Source of the DNA: Acidovorax soli
Lineage (GTDB): Bacteria > Pseudomonadota > Gammaproteobacteria > Burkholderiales > Burkholderiaceae_C
Direction: 5' to 3'
DNA: 64,000 nucleotides
NCBI RefSeq assembly: GCF_014207955.1
Contig: NZ_JACHLK010000005.1
Location: 310,001-374,000, forward strand
Shown here: piece by piece, positions 19,119-26,346 of the stretch
Layout: each line of letters begins with the position of its first letter
How positions within the stretch are numbered: the first letter of the stretch is position 1
Position numbers and translations under genes: made by a program
Notes under the pieces: model-generated
The model's input: only the letters and a program-made list of their open reading frames with translations
Database searches by the model: none
Told to the model about the DNA's origin: nothing

Positions 19119-19889
19119 ATGCCGACACCTGTACCCGTACTGCACCCCTGTGCCGCAGCCCTGGTGCGCGGCGAGGGCGACATGCTGCAAGACCAGGCCT
19201 ATTTCCGCCGGCTGGGGGTTGCCTACGACGTCCCGGGCCTGCTGGGCGTACTGCGTGACCACAAGCCCCGATCGGCCATGCCACTGGCCTGCCACGCCCT
19301 GGCGGACCTCCAGGCCACCGAGGCCCTGCCGGTCCTCAAGGCACTGGCCGATTTCTCGATCCAGGACGTCAAGGCCACCTCGGTCCTGGCCGTGGCCCGG
19401 CTCTGCGGAGCCGACGCGACGGACTGGCTCACCGAATGCCTGGTGCGCAAGGGCACGCTCAAGAGCTATGTGCTCTGGGCCCTGGCGGCCGTGGCCGATC
19501 CGCGCGCCTGGCCGGCCGTGCAGGCCTGGAGCGCGCCCTTGATCCGCAAGCTGGAGCGCAAGCCCGAGAGGCCCGTGCTGTCCAATCTGGTGTTTGCCAT
19601 TGCCTACATCGAACAGGTGGCGGACATTTACCCCGAGGCCGTCGGTTTGCTGGAGCGTTTTGCGGCCGTCGCGCAGACGCTGCCCCCGGGTGATCTGACG
19701 GAGTTTCGGCACTTCACGCGCCTGTTTGCCCGCAGCGCTGCCACCACCGGCCCTGCGCCCAACTGGTTGGCGCAGGTGATGGCGGCCCTCCCTTCAGGGG
19801 GCGGGCGGTGCCAGCCGGGCCCGGACATCGGCCGCATAGGTCCGCCCGACCTTGGCGCTCGTGCCCCCGGGGAACACGACGCTCAGTGA
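19119..19889 (+). CDS. HEAT-repeat-like hypothetical protein
   Basis: Uncharacterised protein of about 256 residues made largely of paired helices. Segments such as MPLACHALADLQATEALPVL and VKATSVLAVARLCGADATDW read like HEAT/PBS-lyase-type repeats, which mediate protein contacts. The start is uncertain; ATG at 19119 was chosen with only a weak ribosome binding site. The last 32 codons overlap, in antisense, the 3' end of the convergent LytTR response regulator gene (19794-19889). That tail is Gly/Pro/Arg-rich and unlike the rest, so the functional protein may effectively end earlier. Confidence 0.6.
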   Translation: MPTPVPVLHPCAAALVRGEGDMLQDQAYFRRLGVAYDVPGLLGVLRDHKPRSAMPLACHALADLQATEALPVLKALADFSIQDVKATSVLAVARLCGADATDWLTECLVRKGTLKSYVLWALAAVADPRAWPAVQAWSAPLIRKLERKPERPVLSNLVFAIAYIEQVADIYPEAVGLLERFAAVAQTLPPGDLTEFRHFTRLFARSAATTGPAPNWLAQVMAALPSGGGRCQPGPDIGRIGPPDLGARAPGEHDAQ

Positions 19890-20579
19890 GGCGTAGCGGC
19901 CGACCGCCACATGCGAGATGGCGCCCAGGCGCACCAGCGTGCTGCGGTGGATGCGCAGGAACTCCCCTGCGGGAAGGCTGCGTTCCAGCTCTGACAGGCT
20001 TTCGTTGTGCAGGTAATCGCGGCCCTCGGCATGGATGCGCGCGTAGTCGCGTTCGGCCTGGATGTGGGTGATGCTGCTGCACGGGATGCGCAGGTAGTTG
20101 GGGCCCGACTTCACCCACAGGTCGCTGCTGCCTGCGCTGCGGTGTGCGGCGGCGCTGCGCAGGCTGGCGACGACTTCCTCCAGTTCGGTGATCCGCTCCT
20201 GGCGGCCGTGCGACAGCACGGCCTGGCGTGCCCGCTCCAGGGCCAGGTGCAGGCGCACCGGGTCGATGGGCTTGGTCACGTAGTCCACCGCGTTCGCATC
20301 GAAGGCGCGGCAGGCCTGGTCGTCGAAGGCGGTCACGAAGACGATGGCCGGCGCCGGTGCGGGCAGGCGGGCCACCAGGTCGAAGCCGCTGCCCCCGGGC
20401 ATCTGGATGTCCAGCAGGACGATCTGCGCGTCGAAATCGGCCAGCCTGGCAAGGGCCTGCTGCACCGTACCTGCCTCCTCGACCGCGCCGACCCACTGCA
20501 GGCGCTGCAGTTGCCGGACGGCCCTGCGCCGGGCCAGGGGCTCGTCGTCCACGACCAGTACATTCATGATGGCGCTCAT
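19794..20579 (-). CDS. LytTR-family response regulator
   Basis: 261-residue regulator of a LytS/YehU-type two-component system. The N-terminal receiver domain has the acidic pair DDE at residues 11-13, the phospho-acceptor Asp57 in LLDIQMPGG and Lys at FVTKPID. The C-terminal LytTR DNA-binding domain (about residues 155-255) contains ERDYARIHAEGRDYLHNESL and FLRIHRSTLV. The start ATG overlaps the kinase stop (ATGA at 20576-20579), so the two are translationally coupled. Its 3' end overlaps the convergent HEAT-like gene by 96 bases. Confidence 0.92.
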   Translation of the reverse strand: MSAIMNVLVVDDEPLARRRAVRQLQRLQWVGAVEEAGTVQQALARLADFDAQIVLLDIQMPGGSGFDLVARLPAPAPAIVFVTAFDDQACRAFDANAVDYVTKPIDPVRLHLALERARQAVLSHGRQERITELEEVVASLRSAAAHRSAGSSDLWVKSGPNYLRIPCSSITHIQAERDYARIHAEGRDYLHNESLSELERSLPAGEFLRIHRSTLVRLGAISHVAVGRYASLSVVFPGGTSAKVGRTYAADVRARLAPPAP

Positions 20580-21721
20580 CCGGTTCTCCAGGGCAGTTCG
20601 ATCTCGGCGCGAAAGCGGCCGTCCACGGTGCTGGCGCTGAAACGGCCCGCCTCGCCAAAGCGCATGCGCAGGCGGTCGGCCACATTGCGCAGGCCGATGC
20701 CCAGGCCGACCACCGCGCCGCCTGGCGAGCGCGCGGCCGCCAGGTCGTTCTCGACGACAAGCCGCAGCACCTCCTGCTGGCGCAGCGCGCGGATGCGGAT
20801 GCGCGTGTGGGCAGCCGACTGGCCTACGCCGTGCTTCACCGCATTCTCGATCAGCGGCTGCAGGATCAGGCTGGGCACGAGCGCCTGCCGCACTTCGTCG
20901 GTGGCCTCCACCTGGAAGTCCATGCGGTCGGAGAAGCGCTCCTGCTCGATCTCCAGGTAGTCCTGTTGCAGCACCAGCTCGTCCGCCAGCGTGACGTCCT
21001 GCAGCGGATCGATGGTCAGCGTGGTGCGCAGGAACATCGACAGCGACAGCAGCATGCGGCCGGCGCGCGCGGTGGCGCCTTCCTCCACCAGGCCGGCGAT
21101 GGAATTGAGCGTGTTGAACAGGAAATGCGGGTTGGCCTGGTAGCGCAGCGCGCGCATCTGGGCGAGCAGGGCTTCCTCGCGAGCGGCGGCCAGGCTGCGT
21201 TCGCGGTCGCGCACCTCGAAGGCGTAGACCATTGACACATACAGGCACGACCAGCCGAAGAACATCGCCATGCTCGACACCATGGTGAAGCCGAAGTTGC
21301 GCCATTCGAAGGCCGGCACCTCGGGCGCCATATGGAGACTGTAGACCTGGAAGTCCAGCAGGCTGTACAGCGGCGCACAGGCCATGGACAGCACGAAGGC
21401 CATGGCTGCCTTGAACAGGATGCCGCGCCGCCGCATCCAGAACAGCAGCGCGGACATGCCTACGGTGAGCAGGGCGCCGAAGCTGTTGAGCACCAGCTTG
21501 CCCGGGAAGGATGCGAGCGGGTCGACCCCGGCGATCCCCCACAGGATGCTGTCGCTCAGCAGCACGGCGCTCCAGAACACCGCGGCCAGCTTGGCGGTCG
21601 TGCCGGGCAGGCCCGCCCACGGGCCGCGCGCCGAGGCGGCGGCATCGCTCTGGGTGGCCGTGGTGTCGTTCGTCGACGGTTTCGATCCATTCGTCGAAAT
21701 GGGCATGGCTTCGTCGGGCAA
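20576..21721 (-). CDS. LytS/YehU-type sensor histidine kinase
   Basis: 381-residue membrane kinase. After a Ser/Thr-rich N-terminal 35 residues come four probable membrane helices (about 45-165). A short coiled linker leads to the His_kinase domain with phospho-acceptor His199 in the motif QANPHFLFNTLNS. The C-terminal ATPase domain has the N-box LIENAVKHGVG and a glycine-rich GLGIGLRNVADRL segment. The start may be the ATG five codons later (21706). It is cotranscribed with the LytTR regulator. The stimulus is unknown; no dedicated sensory domain beyond the membrane helices is visible. Confidence 0.92.
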   Translation of the reverse strand: MPDEAMPISTNGSKPSTNDTTATQSDAAASARGPWAGLPGTTAKLAAVFWSAVLLSDSILWGIAGVDPLASFPGKLVLNSFGALLTVGMSALLFWMRRRGILFKAAMAFVLSMACAPLYSLLDFQVYSLHMAPEVPAFEWRNFGFTMVSSMAMFFGWSCLYVSMVYAFEVRDRERSLAAAREEALLAQMRALRYQANPHFLFNTLNSIAGLVEEGATARAGRMLLSLSMFLRTTLTIDPLQDVTLADELVLQQDYLEIEQERFSDRMDFQVEATDEVRQALVPSLILQPLIENAVKHGVGQSAAHTRIRIRALRQQEVLRLVVENDLAAARSPGGAVVGLGIGLRNVADRLRMRFGEAGRFSASTVDGRFRAEIELPWRTG

Positions 21722-21858
21722 GGCAAGTCGTTGGAATTTCCGGGCAGGGGAACCTCGCCAAGAATTCTCCCCGGTCCTTCTTCTTGCGGGAATGGGGCCG
21801 CCAACAACCTGTTGCAGGCGATGGATTCTGGTCCGTCCCGGCCCTACCCATCACTGCC

Positions 21859-22599
21859 ATGGATCTGACGCTTGCGCCTTTTCGTGAATCGCTGGAGCAA
21901 CTGCTGCACAGCCCGGACCTGCCCCGCCTGCATGCAGGGGTGCAGCGGCTGGCGCAGGCGCTCGGGTTCGAGCACTTCATCTACGCCTTGCGGGTGCCCG
22001 AGCACTTTGCGCAGTCGAGCGTGCTGCTGGTGGACGGCTACCCCCCGGGCTGGACGGGCCACTACATGGCCCAGGCCCTGCACGTGCACGACCCCGTTCT
22101 GCGTTACTGCAGCCGCAGCATTCTGCCCGTGCTGTGGCACCAGTTGCCTGGCGAGGGCATGGGCCCTGCTGCCGCGCGGGTCATGGGCGAGGCGGCCGAG
22201 CACGGGCTGCGCACCGGGCTGAGCGTGCCCCTGCACACGCCCCATGGCGAAGTCGGGATACTGAGCGGCACGGTGTCGCGCGTGGGCGCCGGGGCCCGGG
22301 CCGACATGGCCCAGGTGCAGGCGCATGCGCACCTGCTGGCCAGCCATGTGCACGAGGCCATGCGGCGCCTGGCGCCCATGCCGCTCACGCGGCCGACCCT
22401 GAGCCCGCGCGAGCAGCAGTGCCTGCGCTGGGCCGCCGACGGCAAGACCTCCTGGGAGATTTCGTGCCTGCTGCACATCTCCGAGCGCACGGCCAATTTC
22501 CACCTCCAGGCCATTGCGCAGAAGCTCGGGGTGTTCAGCCGCCAGCACGCCATTGCGCGCGCCCTGCTGCTCGGCCTCATCCAGCCCAGTCCCTTCTGA
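21859..22599 (+). CDS. LuxR-family quorum-sensing regulator (LuxR solo)
   Basis: 246-residue regulator with an N-terminal acyl-homoserine-lactone-binding domain and a C-terminal LuxR helix-turn-helix (SPREQQCLRWAADGKTSWEI). The ligand-pocket residues known from TraR/LuxR are recognisable: W and Y in GWTGHY, D and P in HVHDPVL, and W in PVLWHQL. The DNA-binding domain keeps the Glu, Leu and Gly positions. No luxI-type synthase gene lies in the window, so it is a solo or is served by a distant synthase. The start ATG at 21859 leaves 137 bases to the divergent kinase gene. Confidence 0.9.
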   Translation: MDLTLAPFRESLEQLLHSPDLPRLHAGVQRLAQALGFEHFIYALRVPEHFAQSSVLLVDGYPPGWTGHYMAQALHVHDPVLRYCSRSILPVLWHQLPGEGMGPAAARVMGEAAEHGLRTGLSVPLHTPHGEVGILSGTVSRVGAGARADMAQVQAHAHLLASHVHEAMRRLAPMPLTRPTLSPREQQCLRWAADGKTSWEISCLLHISERTANFHLQAIAQKLGVFSRQHAIARALLLGLIQPSPF

Positions 22600-22629
22600 G
22601 CCTCCGCTCGCCTGTCCTGCGCAGGCGGC

Positions 22630-22658
22630 TTGACTTTGTTGAATCAAATACATAGCAT
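22630..22658 (+). promoter_or_regulatory. Sigma70-type promoter of the MarR-GNAT operon
   Basis: TTGACT (22630-22635), a 17-base spacer, and TAGCAT (22653-22658), 22 bases before the MarR start. A small dyad TTGAATCAA (22639-22647) lies in the spacer and would suit autorepression by the MarR protein. The area is strikingly AT-rich for this genome. Confidence 0.55.
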
Positions 22659-22679
22659 GATATATATCTAAGGAAAATC

Positions 22680-23204
22680 ATGGTCCAGGACACCGTCAGG
22701 GAGCTCGGCTTCCTCACCCTCGGCACGCGCTTTCGGCGCATCGGAGAGTCGCTGCAGGCGCAGACCCAGGCCCTCATGGCGCAGCATGGCATCGACCTGC
22801 CCGCGGCCCACTTTCCGCTGCTCGCGGCACTCGACCGGCATGGCCCGCTGGGCGTGGGCGAACTGAGCACCGCGGTCGGCGTCAGCCAGCCCGTGGTCAC
22901 GCGCTCGCTGCACGGGCTGGAGGCCAGCGGCCTGGTGGAGTCGGGCTCGCTGGCGCAGGACCGGCGCATCCGCAAGGTGCAGCTCAGCGAGGCCGGGCTG
23001 GCCCTGGTCGAGCGGGCCCGGCGCGAGGTCTGGCCCGTGATCGAGGCTTCCGTCGCGCAGATCTGCGCGCCGCTGCAGGGGCCGCTGCTCGACCAGCTCG
23101 CCGCCCTGGAAGCGGGCCTCGCACACACCTCGCTGCTGCAGCGCGCAGCAGCCACCTTCGCGGCCCAACCCGCACGACCCTCGACCCCAAAGGCACACCG
23201 ATGA
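22680..23204 (+). CDS. MarR-family transcriptional regulator
   Basis: 174-residue winged-helix regulator. The recognition region VGELSTAVGVSQPVVTRSLH is followed by the wing LVESGSLAQDRRIRKVQLSE, which carries the DxR signature of MarR proteins. The start ATG follows AAGGAA closely. Its stop overlaps the acetyltransferase start (ATGA at 23201-23204), so the two are made together; the regulator probably controls its own operon from the promoter just upstream. The effector is not predictable. Confidence 0.9.
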   Translation: MVQDTVRELGFLTLGTRFRRIGESLQAQTQALMAQHGIDLPAAHFPLLAALDRHGPLGVGELSTAVGVSQPVVTRSLHGLEASGLVESGSLAQDRRIRKVQLSEAGLALVERARREVWPVIEASVAQICAPLQGPLLDQLAALEAGLAHTSLLQRAAATFAAQPARPSTPKAHR

Positions 23205-23875
23205 ATACCCTCCTTGACCGCCCCGTGTGGGCTTCGCTGCTGCATGCGCCGCACCTCGCCGAAGGCGGCGACCTGGCCCGGCGCTACCGGCGCGATGTGA
23301 ACCTGTTCGCGTCTGCGCGCGACGATGGCGCTGCCAGCCTGGCGGCGCTGGCCGCCCTGGTGGGCGCGGGCGAGTCGGTCTACCTGGCGCAGGTGGCACC
23401 GGTCCAGGTGCCGCCGGGCCTGCAGCTCGTGCGCAGTGCCCAGGGGGTGCAGATGCTGGCGATGCGTGCCGTTGCACCTGTGGGTGGCCCGCAGGACGTG
23501 GTGGTGCTCGGCGAGGCCGATGCGCCCGAGATGCTGGCCCTGGCGCAATTGACCGAGCCCGGCCCCTTTCTGCCGCGCACGCACAGCATGGGCCGCTTTG
23601 TCGGCGTGCGGATCGATGGGCGCCTGGCCGCGATGGCAGGCGAGCGCATGCGCTTTGCGGGCGCCACGGAGGTCAGCGGGGTCTGCACCCATCCCGACTT
23701 CCGTGGCCGGGGCCTCGCGCGCCGGCTGTCCTCCGTGGTGGCGCATGCCATCCAGCAGCGCGGCGAGCAGGCCTTTTTGCATGCCTGGGTCAGCAACCGC
23801 GCGGCGATCACGCTCTACGAGGGCCTGGGCTTCGAGACGCGCACGGAAATCCAGGTGGCCGTGCTCGGACGCTAG
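23201..23875 (+). CDS. GNAT-family N-acetyltransferase
   Basis: 224-residue protein with a C-terminal GNAT domain. The acetyl-CoA-binding motif A is visible as VCTHPDFRGRGLARRLSSVV near residues 160-180, followed by the ALYEGLGF-like block (TLYEGLGFETR). The N-terminal 110 residues are less conserved and may bind the acceptor. The substrate is unknown. It is translationally coupled to the MarR regulator and convergent, 7 bases apart, with the diguanylate cyclase gene. Confidence 0.88.
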   Translation: MNTLLDRPVWASLLHAPHLAEGGDLARRYRRDVNLFASARDDGAASLAALAALVGAGESVYLAQVAPVQVPPGLQLVRSAQGVQMLAMRAVAPVGGPQDVVVLGEADAPEMLALAQLTEPGPFLPRTHSMGRFVGVRIDGRLAAMAGERMRFAGATEVSGVCTHPDFRGRGLARRLSSVVAHAIQQRGEQAFLHAWVSNRAAITLYEGLGFETRTEIQVAVLGR

Positions 23876-23882
23876 AACCGGT

Positions 23883-26177
23883 TTACACCCACTTCGGAGA
23901 GCGCACGGAATCGGCCATGACAAAGCGCCGCTTCCCGGCTTCCTTGGCCCGGTACATGGCATTGTCGGCTTCCTGCAGCAGGGCCTCGCAGCTGGCCAGG
24001 CCCGTGGTGGTGTGCGGGCCGTAGCTGGCACCGCCGATGCTGGCGGAGATCTGCAGCGTCAGACCCCCGATCAGGAACGGCGATGACAGGCTTTCCACCA
24101 GCTTGCCGGCCACCTTGGCCGTGCCGCGCAGGCCCGGCTGGACCAGGGCCACGGCGAATTCGTCGCCCCCCAGTCGAGCGACCAGGTCGCCGCCGCGCAC
24201 CCCCTGCAGCAGGCGCTGCGCCGCCTGCTGCAACAAGGCATCGCCGACCGCGTGGCCATGGGCATCGTTGATGCCCTTGAAGCCATCGAGATCGACGAAC
24301 AGGATGGAGACATCACCGCCGTTGCGGTGGGCCTGTGCGAGCTGCTGCTGCACGATCTGGCGGAACAGCGCGCGGTTGGCCAGGCCGGTCAGCATGTCGT
24401 GGTGGGCCTCGTGCTTGGCCGTGTCCAGCAGCTGCGCAGCCTGGCTCAGTGCGTGGCCGACCTTGTCGGCCTCCGTCAGGCCGAGCGGCGGCACCTGGAC
24501 GGGCGCGCCCGACCCCAGGGCCAGTGCCGGCTCGGTCAGGGCCTGCACGGCGTTGGCGATGGATCCGCCGATGCGCCAGGCCAGGAGCAGGCTGGCGGCC
24601 AGCATCAGCACCAGGCCCGCCAGCAGCCAGGCGACGGTGCGCAGCAGCGGGATGCTGAGGCTGCTGCTGGGGATACCGATGGAGACCGCCCAGCCCGTGG
24701 TCGGCGAGCGGCTGAAGGCCGAGAGCACCGGGATGCCCTCCAGGGTCACGGCGTCCACCGAATCCTCGTCCACCTGGGCCAGCCGCTGCAGTATCCGCGG
24801 GGCGCCCTTGGCCCCGACGAAGCGCCGCATCTCGTGGCTGCGCGCGACGATGGTGCCTTCCGCGTCGTAGATGGAGACGATCCAGTCCGGGGCCAGGTGC
24901 TGGTTGCTCAGCAACTGGGTCAGCCGTTCCGGCCACAGGCTGGCCCGGAGCAACTGCTGCGCAACAGGGGCCTTGCCGGCACTGCCACGTGCCACGGGCA
25001 CGGCGATGGTGACGGTGGTCTCCTTCTCGAAACGGGCCTGCAGGAAAGCCGCTTTCGAGAGCGCAGTGGCGGGGCGTGGGCTTTGGGAGGGGGGCGCGGC
25101 CGGGGTGCCCGGCGGCAGCCGGGTGTCCATCAGCACGCTGCCATGCTGGTCCTCCAGCACGAGGGCGGCCACATGCAGGTGGCCCAGTGCATCCTCGGCC
25201 TGCAACTGGAAGGCGGGCAGGTTGTCGGCCAGCAGCAGCCGGGACGTGGACAGCACGCGCAGGCCTGACTCGATGCCGGCGAGGTCTCTGTCGACGGTGG
25301 CGATGATGGCGCGTGCCGTGACCACCAGCGCCCGCGCCTGTTGCTCGCGCAGCCGCTGGTAGTCGTAGACCATGACCACCACGGCCATCAGGGACACGGG
25401 CAGGCTGGCCGCCACGACCAGGAACACCAGGCGCGAGCGGATGGTCGGTGGCATGGCGCCGTAGACCGAAATCAGCAGCGTCGTGACCAGGAACAGCGCG
25501 ACCAGCCCGCTGATGATGAAGCCCAGCCAGCTGCCGCCGATGCCGGCGGGCCCGGCCCCGCAGACGCTGCCGGGGGCAAAACTGGCGGCCGCCATGCCTG
25601 TGTAGTGCATGCCGGCAATGGCGCTGCCCATGACCAGGGCGCTGGCCGTCTTCTTGCGAAAGCCCGTGAGCACGGTCTCGTGGCGCAGGCGAAAGCAGAT
25701 CAGCAGCGCGGCCGTCGAGGCGCCGATGGCAAACAGGATGGAGAGGGCGAACAGCCAGGGGTCGTAGGCGATGCGCGGGCGCATCTGCATCGCCTCCATG
25801 CCCAGGTAGTGCATGGCGGCAATGCCCAGGCCCATGAGAGCGCCCGCCCCCAGCAGGCGCTGCCCGCCCAGGTGCGGCCGGCTGACCGTGTACAGGGCCA
25901 GGGCCGAGGACAGCACGGCGACCAGCCAGGAGGCCAGCGTGGTGCCGGCCTCGTAGGCCAGCGGCACCGGCAGCGAGAACGCCAGCATGCCGACGAAGTG
26001 CATGGACCAGATGCCGGTGCCCATGGCCAGGGCACCGCAGCCCAGCCACAGCGGCGCCCGGCGCGCGCTGCCGACGGCCGCGGCCACCCGCGAGGCCATG
26101 TCCAGCGCCACGAACGAGGCCACCACCGCGGTGGCGACCGAGAGCAGGACCAGGACCGGGTCGTAGCTACCCTGCAT
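23883..26177 (-). CDS. MHYT-domain diguanylate cyclase (MHYT - periplasmic sensor - GGDEF)
   Basis: 764-residue integral membrane enzyme predicted to make cyclic di-GMP. Residues 1-250 form a seven-helix MHYT domain with repeated signatures MHFVGM, MHYLGM and MHYTGM, thought to bind a metal and sense gases or redox. A further membrane helix, a Cache-like periplasmic region (about 290-500), another helix and a HAMP-like linker follow. The GGDEF domain carries GGDEF at 670-674 and an inhibitory I-site RGGD at 661-664, exactly five residues upstream, so product feedback is likely. There is no EAL domain. Targets are unknown. Confidence 0.92.
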   Translation of the reverse strand: MQGSYDPVLVLLSVATAVVASFVALDMASRVAAAVGSARRAPLWLGCGALAMGTGIWSMHFVGMLAFSLPVPLAYEAGTTLASWLVAVLSSALALYTVSRPHLGGQRLLGAGALMGLGIAAMHYLGMEAMQMRPRIAYDPWLFALSILFAIGASTAALLICFRLRHETVLTGFRKKTASALVMGSAIAGMHYTGMAAASFAPGSVCGAGPAGIGGSWLGFIISGLVALFLVTTLLISVYGAMPPTIRSRLVFLVVAASLPVSLMAVVVMVYDYQRLREQQARALVVTARAIIATVDRDLAGIESGLRVLSTSRLLLADNLPAFQLQAEDALGHLHVAALVLEDQHGSVLMDTRLPPGTPAAPPSQSPRPATALSKAAFLQARFEKETTVTIAVPVARGSAGKAPVAQQLLRASLWPERLTQLLSNQHLAPDWIVSIYDAEGTIVARSHEMRRFVGAKGAPRILQRLAQVDEDSVDAVTLEGIPVLSAFSRSPTTGWAVSIGIPSSSLSIPLLRTVAWLLAGLVLMLAASLLLAWRIGGSIANAVQALTEPALALGSGAPVQVPPLGLTEADKVGHALSQAAQLLDTAKHEAHHDMLTGLANRALFRQIVQQQLAQAHRNGGDVSILFVDLDGFKGINDAHGHAVGDALLQQAAQRLLQGVRGGDLVARLGGDEFAVALVQPGLRGTAKVAGKLVESLSSPFLIGGLTLQISASIGGASYGPHTTTGLASCEALLQEADNAMYRAKEAGKRRFVMADSVRSPKWV

Positions 26178-26322
26178 GGGGGGCCGGGGTTCGGCCCCTG
26201 CGGGGCGCTGCAGGCATGTGCAGAGTCGTCATTGACACCTCCCGTGGGAAACGCGGGGATACCCTCGTCGGGCAACCATGCTAGCGGTTCCCCGCGGTGT
26301 CTGAAAGCTTTGCTTTGCACAC

Positions 26323-26342
26323 CGGCGCCGGGGCCGGCGCCG
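26323..26342. terminator. Hairpin at the end of a TonB receptor gene
   Basis: 9-bp perfect GC stem (26323-26331 and 26334-26342) with a 2-base loop, immediately after the receptor stop on the minus strand. No T-run follows on the minus strand, so it is a weak terminator candidate. Confidence 0.4.
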
Positions 26343-26346
26343 TGCC

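Noticed and set aside
21820..21835. CCTG-TTG-CAGG dyad upstream of the LuxR gene as a lux box
   Set aside because: The half-sites are only 3 bases apart; lux-type boxes need about 10-12 bases between such arms.
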